DNA from: Gammaproteobacteria bacterium
GTDB lineage: Bacteria > Pseudomonadota > Gammaproteobacteria > Burkholderiales > Burkholderiaceae_C
Reading direction: 5' to 3'
Assembly (NCBI GenBank): GCA_018815325.1
Contig: JAHIYE010000026.1
Coordinates: 170,409-234,408 of the forward strand
Length of the DNA: 64,000 nucleotides
The notes under the pieces are model-generated. The model had not been told where the DNA came from, ran no database searches, and worked only from the letters and a program-made list of their open reading frames with translations. The position numbers and the translations under genes were made by a program. This document shows positions 55,647 through 63,694 of the stretch, one piece after another; position 1 is the first letter of the stretch, and each line of letters opens with the position of its first letter.

Positions 55647-56195
55647 TTAATCAAACTGCGCTTCGCTCCACTCGCCCCAGGCTGGCGCAGCCTGGGGCCA
55701 CTGATCAGCCCGGTCGATGGACACAACACCCTGCGCCTGCAGCGACACAGCCCGGATCACCCCCGCATGGGTGATCCAGACGAGCTCTTGCGCCAATGGC
55801 GTCGTGTCGGCCAGCGCAGCGGCCACGCGCTGCATGAACGCCTGCACGCTCTCGCGCCCGCCAAAGCGCAGGGTAAAAAAATCGGCCGTCCACGCATCCA
55901 GCTCGGCTTTGGGAATGTCGCTCCAGCGTTGGCCCTCCCAGCAGCCGAAATCCATCTCGGCCAGGCGTGCATCGCGCGTGAGCATCAAATCGGGCCGTAG
56001 CCCGCATAAAGAAAGCGCCAACTGCTCACATCTTTGTAGCGGCGAGCTGATGACGCGCAAGCCCTGCGGCAGCACCCTGGCCAGGGCTTGCGCGCTGGCC
56101 AGGGTGGCCTGCTCATCTGCGGCCATGTCGGTAGCACCGTAGCAGACGCCGGCCTCGACCAGGGGACGCGCATGGCGCACCAGCCACAGCTTCAT
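55647..56195 (-). CDS. cobC: Alpha-ribazole phosphatase-type histidine phosphatase
   Basis: The 182-residue protein has the phosphoglycerate-mutase RHG-type motif as LWLVRHARPLVEAGVC and a second His in VWITHAGVIRAV. In the cobalamin gene set it most likely removes phosphate from alpha-ribazole-5'-phosphate or adenosylcobalamin phosphate. Its start overlaps the cobS stop by 4 bases. Confidence 0.88.
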   Translation of the reverse strand: MKLWLVRHARPLVEAGVCYGATDMAADEQATLASAQALARVLPQGLRVISSPLQRCEQLALSLCGLRPDLMLTRDARLAEMDFGCWEGQRWSDIPKAELDAWTADFFTLRFGGRESVQAFMQRVAAALADTTPLAQELVWITHAGVIRAVSLQAQGVVSIDRADQWPQAAPAWGEWSEAQFD

Positions 56196-57001
56196 GCCGA
56201 CAGCGCCAGCCCGAGGTAAAACGCCACCTCACAGACCTGCTGGGTGGCGCCCAGACAGTCGCCGGTGAAGCCCTGCAGGCGACGCGCAAACAGCCGCCAC
56301 ATCCAGAGCAAGGCCAGCCCGGCCGCGATCAGTGGCGCTATCAAATTGATATCTTCATACGCATATTCCACAAGGGCCAGCGCCATAAAACACCACAAAA
56401 ATGCAGCCGCCAGACTGAACCCGCTGATCTGCTCGGCCAGCGGCTTGGACTTGGAACCCGCAGCGTCTCCCACATGCGGCAGCAGGCGGATCAACAGCAG
56501 CGGCAAGGTGCGCGACACCACATGCGCCGCAAAGATGCCCACACAGGCGAGCTCCAGGCCCACATCGCCCAGGGTGGCCAAGAGCGACACCTTGGCCAGC
56601 AGCGCCAGCAGCAGCGCCAACACGCCAAAGGCGCCAACCCGCGAGTCCTTCATGATCTCCAGCGCGCGCAGCCGCTCGGGCGAGCCGCCCAGCCCATCCG
56701 CCACATCGGCCAGCCCATCCTCGTGAAAGGCGCCGGTCAGCAGCACCGTGAACACCGTGCTCAGCACGGCAGCCACCCAGACCGCGCTGGCGGTATCGGG
56801 CAGCAACACCAGCAGCGCGCCATAGACCAGCGCAGCGAGTACGCCGACCAACCAGCCCACGCCAGGGAAATGCGCCGCACTGGCGCGCAACATGGCCGGG
56901 CTGTAGCCCACCCACTCAGCGAGCCGGCCGGTCACCGGGATGCGGGTAAAGAACTGGATGGCCAGCAGGTAATGGCGCACGAACTGGCTCAGAAGATTCA
57001 T
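56192..57001 (-). CDS. cobS: Adenosylcobinamide-GDP ribazoletransferase
   Basis: CobS joins adenosylcobinamide-GDP and alpha-ribazole to give adenosylcobalamin at the inner membrane. The 269-residue polytopic protein has YYLLAIQFFTRIPV-like opening (HYLLAIQFFTRIPVTGRLAEW), TGAFHEDGLADVADGLGGS with the conserved acidic cluster, and SRVGAFGVLALL. The ATG at 57001 (MNLLSQ) is chosen. A terminator upstream (57034-57063) separates it from the preceding solute-binding gene. Confidence 0.95.
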   Translation of the reverse strand: MNLLSQFVRHYLLAIQFFTRIPVTGRLAEWVGYSPAMLRASAAHFPGVGWLVGVLAALVYGALLVLLPDTASAVWVAAVLSTVFTVLLTGAFHEDGLADVADGLGGSPERLRALEIMKDSRVGAFGVLALLLALLAKVSLLATLGDVGLELACVGIFAAHVVSRTLPLLLIRLLPHVGDAAGSKSKPLAEQISGFSLAAAFLWCFMALALVEYAYEDINLIAPLIAAGLALLWMWRLFARRLQGFTGDCLGATQQVCEVAFYLGLALSA

Positions 57002-57033
57002 CAATGATCCGTGTACAGACGCTGCCGCGTCAC

Positions 57034-57063
57034 AAAAAAAAGAGGCACCCAGCATGGCGTGCC
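57034..57063 (-). terminator. Rho-independent terminator of Bug-family gene
   Basis: On the minus strand GGCAC and GTGCC (plus 57044-57048 and 57059-57063) form a stem, with extra pairs inside, followed at once by about eight T residues (plus A-run 57034-57041). It ends the solute-binding gene before cobS. Confidence 0.85.
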
Positions 57064-57113
57064 CCCGAAGCATAGCGCCGGCCAGCCGCAGCCGACCGGC
57101 AAGTGGAAACAGG

Positions 57114-58112
57114 TCAGTCGGCGTAAATGCCGGCCTTGTGGATCACCGGGCCCCACTTCTTGATTTCGGCCTCCAGATGGGTCTTGAGTGCGGCCGGGTA
57201 CATCTTGCTTTGCGGCACGATGTCGGAGCTGAGCTCGGCCAGGCGCTGCTTGACCAACGGGTCCTGCATGGCTTCGCGCAGGGCGACCCCGAGCTTGTCG
57301 ATCACCGGGCCGGGGGTGCCCTTGGGGGCATAGATGCCGTGCCAGACCTTGACCTCAAAACCCTTGAGGCCCTGCTCGTCGAGCGTGGGGATGTTGGGCA
57401 AGGCTGCCAGGCGCGTGGTGGAGGTGACACCGAAGACCTTGACGCGGCCGTCCTTGATCATGGGCACGGTCTGGGTGGTCTGGTCGCACATCAGGTCTAC
57501 CTGGCCGCCGAGCAGATCGTTCATGGCCGGAGCGGTGCCCTTGTAGGGAATGGTGTTGAGCTCCACCCCGATCTGGCTCTGGAACAGCAGGCCGCACAGG
57601 TGCGACACCGCGCCCAGCCCGGCGTTGGCCATGGAGACCTTGTCCTTGTGGCTTTTCACATAGGCCAGCAGCTCGGGGAAGGTGCTGGCCGGAAAGTCCT
57701 TGCGGGCCAGCAGCGTCATCGGCACATCGACCACCTGGCCGACGTACTCAAAATCCTTCAGCGGATCGAAGGACAGCTTCTTGTACAGCGCAGGTGCGGT
57801 GGACATGCCCATGTGGTGGATCAGCAGCGTATAGCCGTTGGGCGCCGCGCGTGCCACCTTGGCCGCGGCGATGGTGCCGCCGGCACCCACCGTGTTCTCG
57901 ATGATCACGGTCTGGCCGAGTGATTTGCCCATGGGGATGGCCATCATGCGGGCCACCACGTCGGTGGGGCCGCCTGCGGCGAAAGGCACCACCAGGGTGA
58001 CCGGTTTGTCAGGGTAGGCCTGCGCCAAAGTCGGCGCACTGAAAGTGGTGAGCAAGGCCGCTGCCGATGCAGCGACCAGGGTCGCCAACCGGGCTTTGGG
58101 TTGAGTTGTCAT
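57114..58112 (-). CDS. Bug-family (TctC-like) extracytoplasmic solute-binding protein
   Basis: The 332-residue periplasmic receptor has a signal peptide (LVAASAAALLTTFSAPTLAQ) and the Bug hallmarks AYPDKPVTLVVPFAAGGPTD and the domain segments around ENTVGAGGTIAAAKVARA. Bug proteins serve tripartite tricarboxylate transporters and are highly amplified in this family. No TctA/TctB partners are adjacent. It lies inside the cobalamin gene set, which is unusual. It may be a passenger or bind a corrinoid or precursor. Confidence 0.9.
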   Translation of the reverse strand: MTTQPKARLATLVAASAAALLTTFSAPTLAQAYPDKPVTLVVPFAAGGPTDVVARMMAIPMGKSLGQTVIIENTVGAGGTIAAAKVARAAPNGYTLLIHHMGMSTAPALYKKLSFDPLKDFEYVGQVVDVPMTLLARKDFPASTFPELLAYVKSHKDKVSMANAGLGAVSHLCGLLFQSQIGVELNTIPYKGTAPAMNDLLGGQVDLMCDQTTQTVPMIKDGRVKVFGVTSTTRLAALPNIPTLDEQGLKGFEVKVWHGIYAPKGTPGPVIDKLGVALREAMQDPLVKQRLAELSSDIVPQSKMYPAALKTHLEAEIKKWGPVIHKAGIYAD

Positions 58113-58287
58113 GTTCGTCCTTGTAATCAAGCGTTGGGAAACATCGATGGCCGCAAAAGTAGTCTTCACGTACCGATCGTGATGCTGGGGCTGGGTGTGT
58201 GCTTTAGCAATCAACGGAAACCCTTGGTTGGCGGGCACCAAACCACCGCTGTTGACAGGGGTATCACGGTGTACGGCAGAGCCCGTG

Positions 58288-59346
58288 TCAGGCGTCCTTC
58301 TGCGACACCCCGGCGGACTCGAAACTGGCCATCTCGCGCAGCACGGCGCAGGCAGACTGCAGCAGCGGCCAGGCCAGCACCGCACCCGAGCCCTCGCCCA
58401 GGCGCAGACCGAGGTCCAGCAGCGGTTCGGCCTTCAGGTGCGCGAGCATGAGCGCGTGCCCGCGCTCGCCCGAGCGGTGCGCGAAGATGCAGCGTTGCAG
58501 CACGTGCGGCGCCAGCATGCTAGCCACCAGCACCGCCGAGGAAGCAATGAAACCATCGACCACAATGACGCGTCGCTCTGCCGCGGCTTGCAACACGGCA
58601 CCGACCATGGTGGCCATCTCGAAGCCACCGAAGGCCGCCAGTACGTCCAGCGGCGCTTTGGCCTCCGGGTGTTTCAGCAGGACTTCGCGCAGCACCGTGA
58701 GCTTGCGCGCGATGGCTGCGCTGTCCAGCCCGGTGCCGGCGCCGGTGCAGTCGGAGATATCCAGCCTGGCGAGGCGCGCAAGCAGCAGCGAGGCCGCCGA
58801 GGTATTGCCGATGCCCATTTCGCCGGGCAGAAAAGCATTGCCCGGCAGCGCCTTGAGCAGCGCCATGCCGTTACGCAAGGCTTGATGGCATTGCTCTGGC
58901 GTCATGGCCGGCCCCGCCGACGCATCCGCCGTGCCGGGTGCCACCTTGCGAACGAGCAGCTGTTCACGCGGCGCAAAATCGTGACGCACGCCGCAGTCCA
59001 CCACCGTCAGTGCCAGGCCGTGCTGGCGCGCCAGCACGCTGACGCAGGCACCGCCAGCCAAAAAGTTTTCCACCATCTGCCAGGTGACATCGCTCGGGAA
59101 AGCCGACACGCCTCGCGCAGCCAAACCGTGGTCGCCAGCGAACACCACCAGCTGCGGTGCGCGCAACTCGGGCGTCTCGCTGCCCAGAATCTCGCCCAGC
59201 TGCAGCGCCAGCGATTCGAGCCGGCCGAGTGAGCCCAGCGGCTTGGTCTTGTTGTCGAGCTTGTGCTGCAGGCGCTGGGTCAGCGCGGTGTCGGACAGAG
59301 GTGCGATCGCGGGAAGTGTGAGGTTCGTGAGGTTCGTGAGGTTCAT
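58288..59346 (-). CDS. cobT: Nicotinate-nucleotide-dimethylbenzimidazole phosphoribosyltransferase
   Basis: CobT makes alpha-ribazole phosphate from nicotinate mononucleotide and 5,6-dimethylbenzimidazole. Visible are LDNKTKPLGSLGRLESLALQ, VVFAGDHGLAARGVSAFPSD, and EMGIGNTSAASLLLARLA, with a late active-site Glu in LRLGEGSGAV. Length is about 352 residues. The start region carries three tandem 9-base units that encode Asn-Leu-Thr repeats; an ATG three codons upstream is also possible. Confidence 0.96.
   Translation of the reverse strand: MNLTNLTNLTLPAIAPLSDTALTQRLQHKLDNKTKPLGSLGRLESLALQLGEILGSETPELRAPQLVVFAGDHGLAARGVSAFPSDVTWQMVENFLAGGACVSVLARQHGLALTVVDCGVRHDFAPREQLLVRKVAPGTADASAGPAMTPEQCHQALRNGMALLKALPGNAFLPGEMGIGNTSAASLLLARLARLDISDCTGAGTGLDSAAIARKLTVLREVLLKHPEAKAPLDVLAAFGGFEMATMVGAVLQAAAERRVIVVDGFIASSAVLVASMLAPHVLQRCIFAHRSGERGHALMLAHLKAEPLLDLGLRLGEGSGAVLAWPLLQSACAVLREMASFESAGVSQKDA
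59319..59345 (-). repeat. Three 9-base units at the start of cobT
   Basis: On the minus strand three copies of a 9-base unit read Asn-Leu-Thr three times directly after the start codon. The start codon itself is in the first unit. Slippage by whole units would keep frame and change only the length of this peptide. Confidence 0.85.
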
Positions 59347-59388
59347 GAATGCCAACTTGATAAAAACAATGAATGGGTTGTGGCCGGC

Positions 59389-61086
59389 TCATGCAGGCGG
59401 GTCGATCAGGGACTGCAGCACGCCGGGCTCGAAATGCCGCTCGATGTAATCGGCCATGCCGTCAAACACCGAGTCCAGCGTGGGCACCTGGGCGGCACCC
59501 TCGCCGCCGAACAGCGCTTGCAGTGCGGCCGGGTCTTCCAGCAGGCCATGCAGGTACAGGCCCAGCACATTGCCCGCCGCGTTTTGCCAGGCCAGTGCCC
59601 TGCCCTGGCCCCCATGCCCACCCTCGCCACCCGTCAAGACGGCACGGGCCACATCGCCCGCAGCGGCCATGGCGGGATGCTGTGCCGTCTGGCCATGGTG
59701 GATTTCATAGCCCTGCACCGTCACACCGGACAGCGCGGCCCAGGGCCCGCTGAGTTCGCCAAACCGTGCCTCGGTGCGCAGCACGGTTTTGTCTGCATCG
59801 AACACGGTGACCAGCGGCAACAGGCCCAGGCCGGGCGCATTGCCGTCGATGCCATGCGGATCGATCAGGGCCTCGCCCAGCATCTGCAGCCCGCCGCAAA
59901 TGCCCAGCACCGCCCCGCCCTTTTGCGCATGGGCAGCGATGGCGCGGTCCAGCCCCTGCGTACGCAGCCAGGCGAGATCCCCGCTCGTGTGTTTGGAGCC
60001 GGGCAGGATGATCCAGTCGGCCCCCTGCAACTCGGCCGCACTGCGCACCCAACGCAGACGCACGCCGGGGATGTTCTTGAGCGGCTGGAATTCGTCGAGG
60101 TTGCTGATGCGGGGGTAGACCACCACAGCCACGGTTCCACCCTGCGTGAAGCCAGCCGCAGCGCCGGGCCGCCCCAAGCCAGGCACGGCCCCCTCGGGGG
60201 GCAGCGAGGACACGCCAGTGCCGAGCGTGGGGGTCATATCAAATACACCGTCTTCTTCAGGCAGACCATGGCCCCACCACATGGGCAGGGTGGCCACGGT
60301 CGGCACGCCGGTCAGGTCCTGCAGCATCTGTGGGCCCGGCGCCAGCAGCGCAGCATCGCCCCGGAACTTGTTGAGCACAAAGCCACGGATCAATGCGCGC
60401 TGCGCGGCAGGCAACATGGCCCAGGTGCCATAGAGATGTGCAAAGGCACCACCGCGGTCGATGTCGGTGACCAACAGACACTGCGCCTGAACGTGTTCGG
60501 CCACACGCATGTTGACGATGTCGCTGGCGGAGAGGTTGATCTCGGCGGGCGAGCCCGCGCCCTCGATCACCACCACCTCGTTCTCGGCCATCAATGCGTC
60601 CAGCGCTGCCGACACCACCGGCCAGACCTTTTCGCTGCGGCCACGCCAGTCCATGCGCGTGAGCGCCTCGTCGACCTGCCCCAGCAGGATGACCTGGCTG
60701 TGTGTGTCGCGCTCGGGTTTGAGCAGCAAGGGGTTCATGCGAACCTCGGGAATTGCATTCGCGGCCAGGGCCTGGAAATACTGCGCACTGCCGATCTCGC
60801 CGCCAGAAATGTTTTGCCGCTGGGCCGCATGAAGGCCGACCGTGGGGGCAACAGGATTCACCGCCGGGCCGTCCCAAGGTGAATCGCGGCCCCCTTGGGG
60901 GGCAGGGAGCCACACGTCCTGGGCGACCGTAGGAGCAACAACCCTTGCGTTATTGCTCATGTTCTGCGCCTTGAAGGGCGCCACCTTGAGCCCCTGGCGC
61001 GCGTAGTAGCGGCACAGCGCGGTGGCCAGCCAGCTCTTGCCCGCACCGCTGGTGGTGCCCAGCACCATGACAGCTTTGGCCCTCAT
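59389..61086 (-). CDS. cobQ: Cobyric acid synthase with two inserted segments
   Basis: CobQ amidates four side chains of adenosylcobyrinate a,c-diamide with glutamine and ATP. It has an N-terminal P-loop (VMVLGTTSGAGKSWLATAL), FKAQNMSNNARV, EGAGSPAEINLSASDIVNM, and a C-terminal glutaminase domain with catalytic Cys in VLGICGGLQMLGEALI and His in GYEIHHGQT. At 565 residues it is about 70 longer than usual. The excess is two inserts, residues ~51-93 and ~290-315, encoded by two copies of a GC-rich dispersed repeat. Confidence 0.94.
   Translation of the reverse strand: MRAKAVMVLGTTSGAGKSWLATALCRYYARQGLKVAPFKAQNMSNNARVVAPTVAQDVWLPAPQGGRDSPWDGPAVNPVAPTVGLHAAQRQNISGGEIGSAQYFQALAANAIPEVRMNPLLLKPERDTHSQVILLGQVDEALTRMDWRGRSEKVWPVVSAALDALMAENEVVVIEGAGSPAEINLSASDIVNMRVAEHVQAQCLLVTDIDRGGAFAHLYGTWAMLPAAQRALIRGFVLNKFRGDAALLAPGPQMLQDLTGVPTVATLPMWWGHGLPEEDGVFDMTPTLGTGVSSLPPEGAVPGLGRPGAAAGFTQGGTVAVVVYPRISNLDEFQPLKNIPGVRLRWVRSAAELQGADWIILPGSKHTSGDLAWLRTQGLDRAIAAHAQKGGAVLGICGGLQMLGEALIDPHGIDGNAPGLGLLPLVTVFDADKTVLRTEARFGELSGPWAALSGVTVQGYEIHHGQTAQHPAMAAAGDVARAVLTGGEGGHGGQGRALAWQNAAGNVLGLYLHGLLEDPAALQALFGGEGAAQVPTLDSVFDGMADYIERHFEPGVLQSLIDPPA
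60163..60236. repeat. GC-rich dispersed repeat, copy 2 within cobQ
   Basis: Begins GCCGGGCCGCCCCAAG, then a palindrome GGCCCCCTCGGGGGGC, then CAGCGAGGACACG. It is the same family as the copy at 60863 and is translated as part of CobQ. Confidence 0.85.
60863..60936. repeat. GC-rich dispersed repeat, copy 1 within cobQ
   Basis: Begins GCCGGGCCGTCCCAAG, then a palindrome GGCCCCCTTGGGGGGC, then CAGGGAGCCACACG. It matches the other copy closely in sequence, orientation and reading frame. I recall the same repeat scattered in Comamonadaceae genomes. Confidence 0.85.
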
Positions 61087-62111
61087 GCCAATGCCTCCTC
61101 AATGCCCTGTTCCGTGTTGCGCAGGCCGAGCCATGCCACCCTCAAAGCCTCCTGCGCGAAGGGCGGCAACACGCTTAGCCGCAGATGGCCGGGCAGACCG
61201 AACGAGCTGGTGTCGCGCAGCTTGATGCCCTGCGCACGCAATTGCCCCAACGCCCGCAGCAGCGACTCACCCTGAATGCCGGGATGCACACAGAAGAAAT
61301 TGGCGGTGCTGGGCAGACAGCGCCAGCCGAGGGACTCGCACATGGCCAGTTGCCGGGATTTCCACTCACGCAAGGTCACCCGGCTTTGTGCCAGCCAGTC
61401 CTGCACGGCCGGCTGCACCCAGGCCTCCAGCAGCGCCACGCCATGCGCCCCGATGGGCCAGGAGGGGCACAGGCGCTCCAGCGCCGCTACGGCATCATCC
61501 GCACCAAGCGGCGCAATCACATAGGCCGCACGCACACCGGTCATGCCCAGCGCCTTGTTGGGCGACCAGAGTTGCCAAACTTGTTGCAAGCCTTCTTCGG
61601 ACAGCGCAAGCGCGCCACTCAGGCGCAGCGGCTCATAGGCCCGGTCCAGCACACAGACCTGGCCACTTGCAGCCAACTCGCCCAAATCGGCTTGTGGCGC
61701 ACCCAGCGGGCTGGATGGATCACAGCACCACAGCAGTTGCGCGCTGTGCCTTTGCGGTGTTTGCACCAGACCGCAGGCCTGCGCAGCCTCGGCATAGTCG
61801 CCATAGCTGTGGGGTGGCAGCCAGACCTCCTTGCCACCCTGCTGCGACACCCAGGCGGTGATGCGGAAAATGAATTCGCTCGCGCTGCCGGCCAGCAACA
61901 CCCGCTGCGGCGCCACCCCATGCCAGGTCGCCAGTTGGGCACGCAAAACGGTGTAGCTGGCATCCGGGTAACGCGAGGCTTCTGCCTGCTCCACGACTGA
62001 CAATGCGCCTGGACAGGGACCGCAGGCGTTGCTGTTGGTGGAGAAATCGTACAAGGGCACGCCTTCGCTATCGGGGCCGCCATGGACGCGCTGAAACGGG
62101 GGAGCGGTCAT
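61083..62111 (-). CDS. cobD: Threonine-phosphate decarboxylase (PLP-dependent)
   Basis: The 342-residue enzyme of the histidinol-phosphate aminotransferase fold is located among the cobalamin genes, which marks it as the maker of (R)-1-amino-2-propanol phosphate (named cobD in Salmonella, cobC in Pseudomonas). Motifs: VPLYDFSTNSNACGPCPGAL, RVLLAGSASEFIFRITAWVS, and a PLP lysine in WSPNKALGMTGVRAAYV. Its stop overlaps the cobQ start by 4 bases. Confidence 0.9.
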   Translation of the reverse strand: MTAPPFQRVHGGPDSEGVPLYDFSTNSNACGPCPGALSVVEQAEASRYPDASYTVLRAQLATWHGVAPQRVLLAGSASEFIFRITAWVSQQGGKEVWLPPHSYGDYAEAAQACGLVQTPQRHSAQLLWCCDPSSPLGAPQADLGELAASGQVCVLDRAYEPLRLSGALALSEEGLQQVWQLWSPNKALGMTGVRAAYVIAPLGADDAVAALERLCPSWPIGAHGVALLEAWVQPAVQDWLAQSRVTLREWKSRQLAMCESLGWRCLPSTANFFCVHPGIQGESLLRALGQLRAQGIKLRDTSSFGLPGHLRLSVLPPFAQEALRVAWLGLRNTEQGIEEALA

Positions 62112-63064
62112 GCCAGGTTCCCCTCTATCATTGCTATGAATAATGTAGCTAATGTCACAAGTAACATGAGGGCCAGAACCGATTTTGATGCATAAGACAG
62201 GGCACGCAAGGTGTCCACCGCCAGCGGCGCACGCCCTGCCGGGTTGAGCACATAGACACCGGGCTTGTGTAGCGCAGTGCCCAGCGCGAGTGCCATCGCG
62301 GCCATGGGCCAGCCGCTGTTGGGAGAGGGTGTCAGGCGGGCCTGTTGCCTGAGCGAAGGCAGACGCCTACGACGCAGGCCACCGGCCACCGTCGCCAGCA
62401 GCAAGGCCGTGAGGCGTGCGGGCAGCCATGACAGCACATCGTCAAGCCGTGCGGCCCATTTGCCAGCCCACTCCCAGCGCCCCCGGTAGCCCCACATGGC
62501 GTCGGCGGTGTTGGCAAAGCGGTAGACCGCCGCACCGGGCAGGCCCAGCAGCACAAACCAGAAGATGGGGGCGACGACCGAGTCGTTGAGGTTTTCGGCG
62601 AGCGACTCGATGGCGCTCTCGCGCACCTGTGATTCGGTCAGTGCCGACACGTCGCGGCTCACCAGTCGCGCCAGTTGCGCGCGCCCTGCCTCCAGCGACT
62701 GTTGCAGCGCGGTCTCGACCGCTCCCACTTCATCACGCAGCATGCGCCAGGCCAGCAGCGGCTTGAGCCACAGCGCCAGCAGCACGGTGGCAAACACCGG
62801 AGGCAGCTCGCGCAGCATGCTTGTCTGCACGGCCCATGCGATGGTTCCCACACTGGCGGCACCCAGCAGCCAGCTCAAAGCCCCAAAGTTGAAAGCCAGC
62901 ACCGGCCGCAGTGTCAACAGCCAGCGGCCACACCATGCCAGGTACTGGCCCATCCCGACCACCGGATGCATCCAGGCCGGCGGTTCACCCCAGAGCACGT
63001 CGATCAGCAGCGCCAGCCACAAGGCGGCCAGCATGACCCACAACGCAGATGGCACTGCCAACAT
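62108..63064 (-). CDS. cbiB: Adenosylcobinamide-phosphate synthase
   Basis: CbiB/CobD attaches aminopropanol phosphate to adenosylcobyric acid. The 318-residue membrane protein has ALLIDVLWGEPPAWMHPVVG, DVSALTESQVRESAIESLAE and ENLNDSVVAPIFWFVLLG, all diagnostic of the family, and several membrane helices. It is coupled to the threonine-phosphate decarboxylase gene by a 4-base overlap and lies 2 bases after cobO. The 3' end has an AT-rich patch. Confidence 0.95.
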   Translation of the reverse strand: MLAVPSALWVMLAALWLALLIDVLWGEPPAWMHPVVGMGQYLAWCGRWLLTLRPVLAFNFGALSWLLGAASVGTIAWAVQTSMLRELPPVFATVLLALWLKPLLAWRMLRDEVGAVETALQQSLEAGRAQLARLVSRDVSALTESQVRESAIESLAENLNDSVVAPIFWFVLLGLPGAAVYRFANTADAMWGYRGRWEWAGKWAARLDDVLSWLPARLTALLLATVAGGLRRRRLPSLRQQARLTPSPNSGWPMAAMALALGTALHKPGVYVLNPAGRAPLAVDTLRALSYASKSVLALMLLVTLATLFIAMIEGNLA

Positions 63065-63066
63065 GC

Positions 63067-63648
63067 TCAGTCCTCGATGCCGCGCTGGGCTGGTATCCCG
63101 ATGTTGAAGGCGTGCTTGATCTTGGTCATCTCCGTCACGGTCTCGGCCAACTCGATGATCTCGGGCGGGCAGCGCCGGCCAGTGATCACCACATGCACAT
63201 GGCTGGGCCGGTCAAACAGGGTCTGTACCACCTCCTCGACCCCACCAGCGGGCTCCATCCAGCCGTAGATCAGCGGGTAGGTGAATTCGTCCAGCACCAC
63301 CATGAAGTACTCGCCGCTCTGGATGGCGGCCTTGGCTTTAGCCCAGCCCTCACGCGCGAGCTGCGCCGAGTGTTCGAGGTCCTGGCTTTTCCAGCTGAAG
63401 CCGTCGCCCAGACCCACGATGGGGATACCGAGCTTGTCGAACATGCGGTGCTCGCCAAAACGCGCCGTAGGCACCTTCATGAACTGGAAGATCTTCACCG
63501 TCTTGCCGCGCCCGTGCGCGCGCAAGGCCAGGCCAAAAGCAGCGGTGCTCTTGCCTTTGCCGTCGCCGGTGTTGACGATGACCAGGCCGCGGCGCTCGCC
63601 TTCGGGTTTGTCGTAGGGCTTCTCAGAAGGTGGGGTTTCTATGTGCAT
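63067..63648 (-). CDS. cobO: Cob(I)yrinic acid a,c-diamide adenosyltransferase
   Basis: CobO transfers adenosyl from ATP to cob(I)yrinic acid a,c-diamide or other corrinoids. The 193-residue protein has the P-loop [39 protein letters not shown] and [14 protein letters not shown], as in CobA/BtuR/CobO. The ATG at 63648 (MHIETPP) is chosen. It lies 46 bases after the ABC ATPase gene. Confidence 0.96.
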   Translation of the reverse strand: MHIETPPSEKPYDKPEGERRGLVIVNTGDGKGKSTAAFGLALRAHGRGKTVKIFQFMKVPTARFGEHRMFDKLGIPIVGLGDGFSWKSQDLEHSAQLAREGWAKAKAAIQSGEYFMVVLDEFTYPLIYGWMEPAGGVEEVVQTLFDRPSHVHVVITGRRCPPEIIELAETVTEMTKIKHAFNIGIPAQRGIED

Positions 63649-63694
63649 AAGGCTGTGTCTGTTCAAAAAAATCTGGGGTTATTCAGGGCATTGT

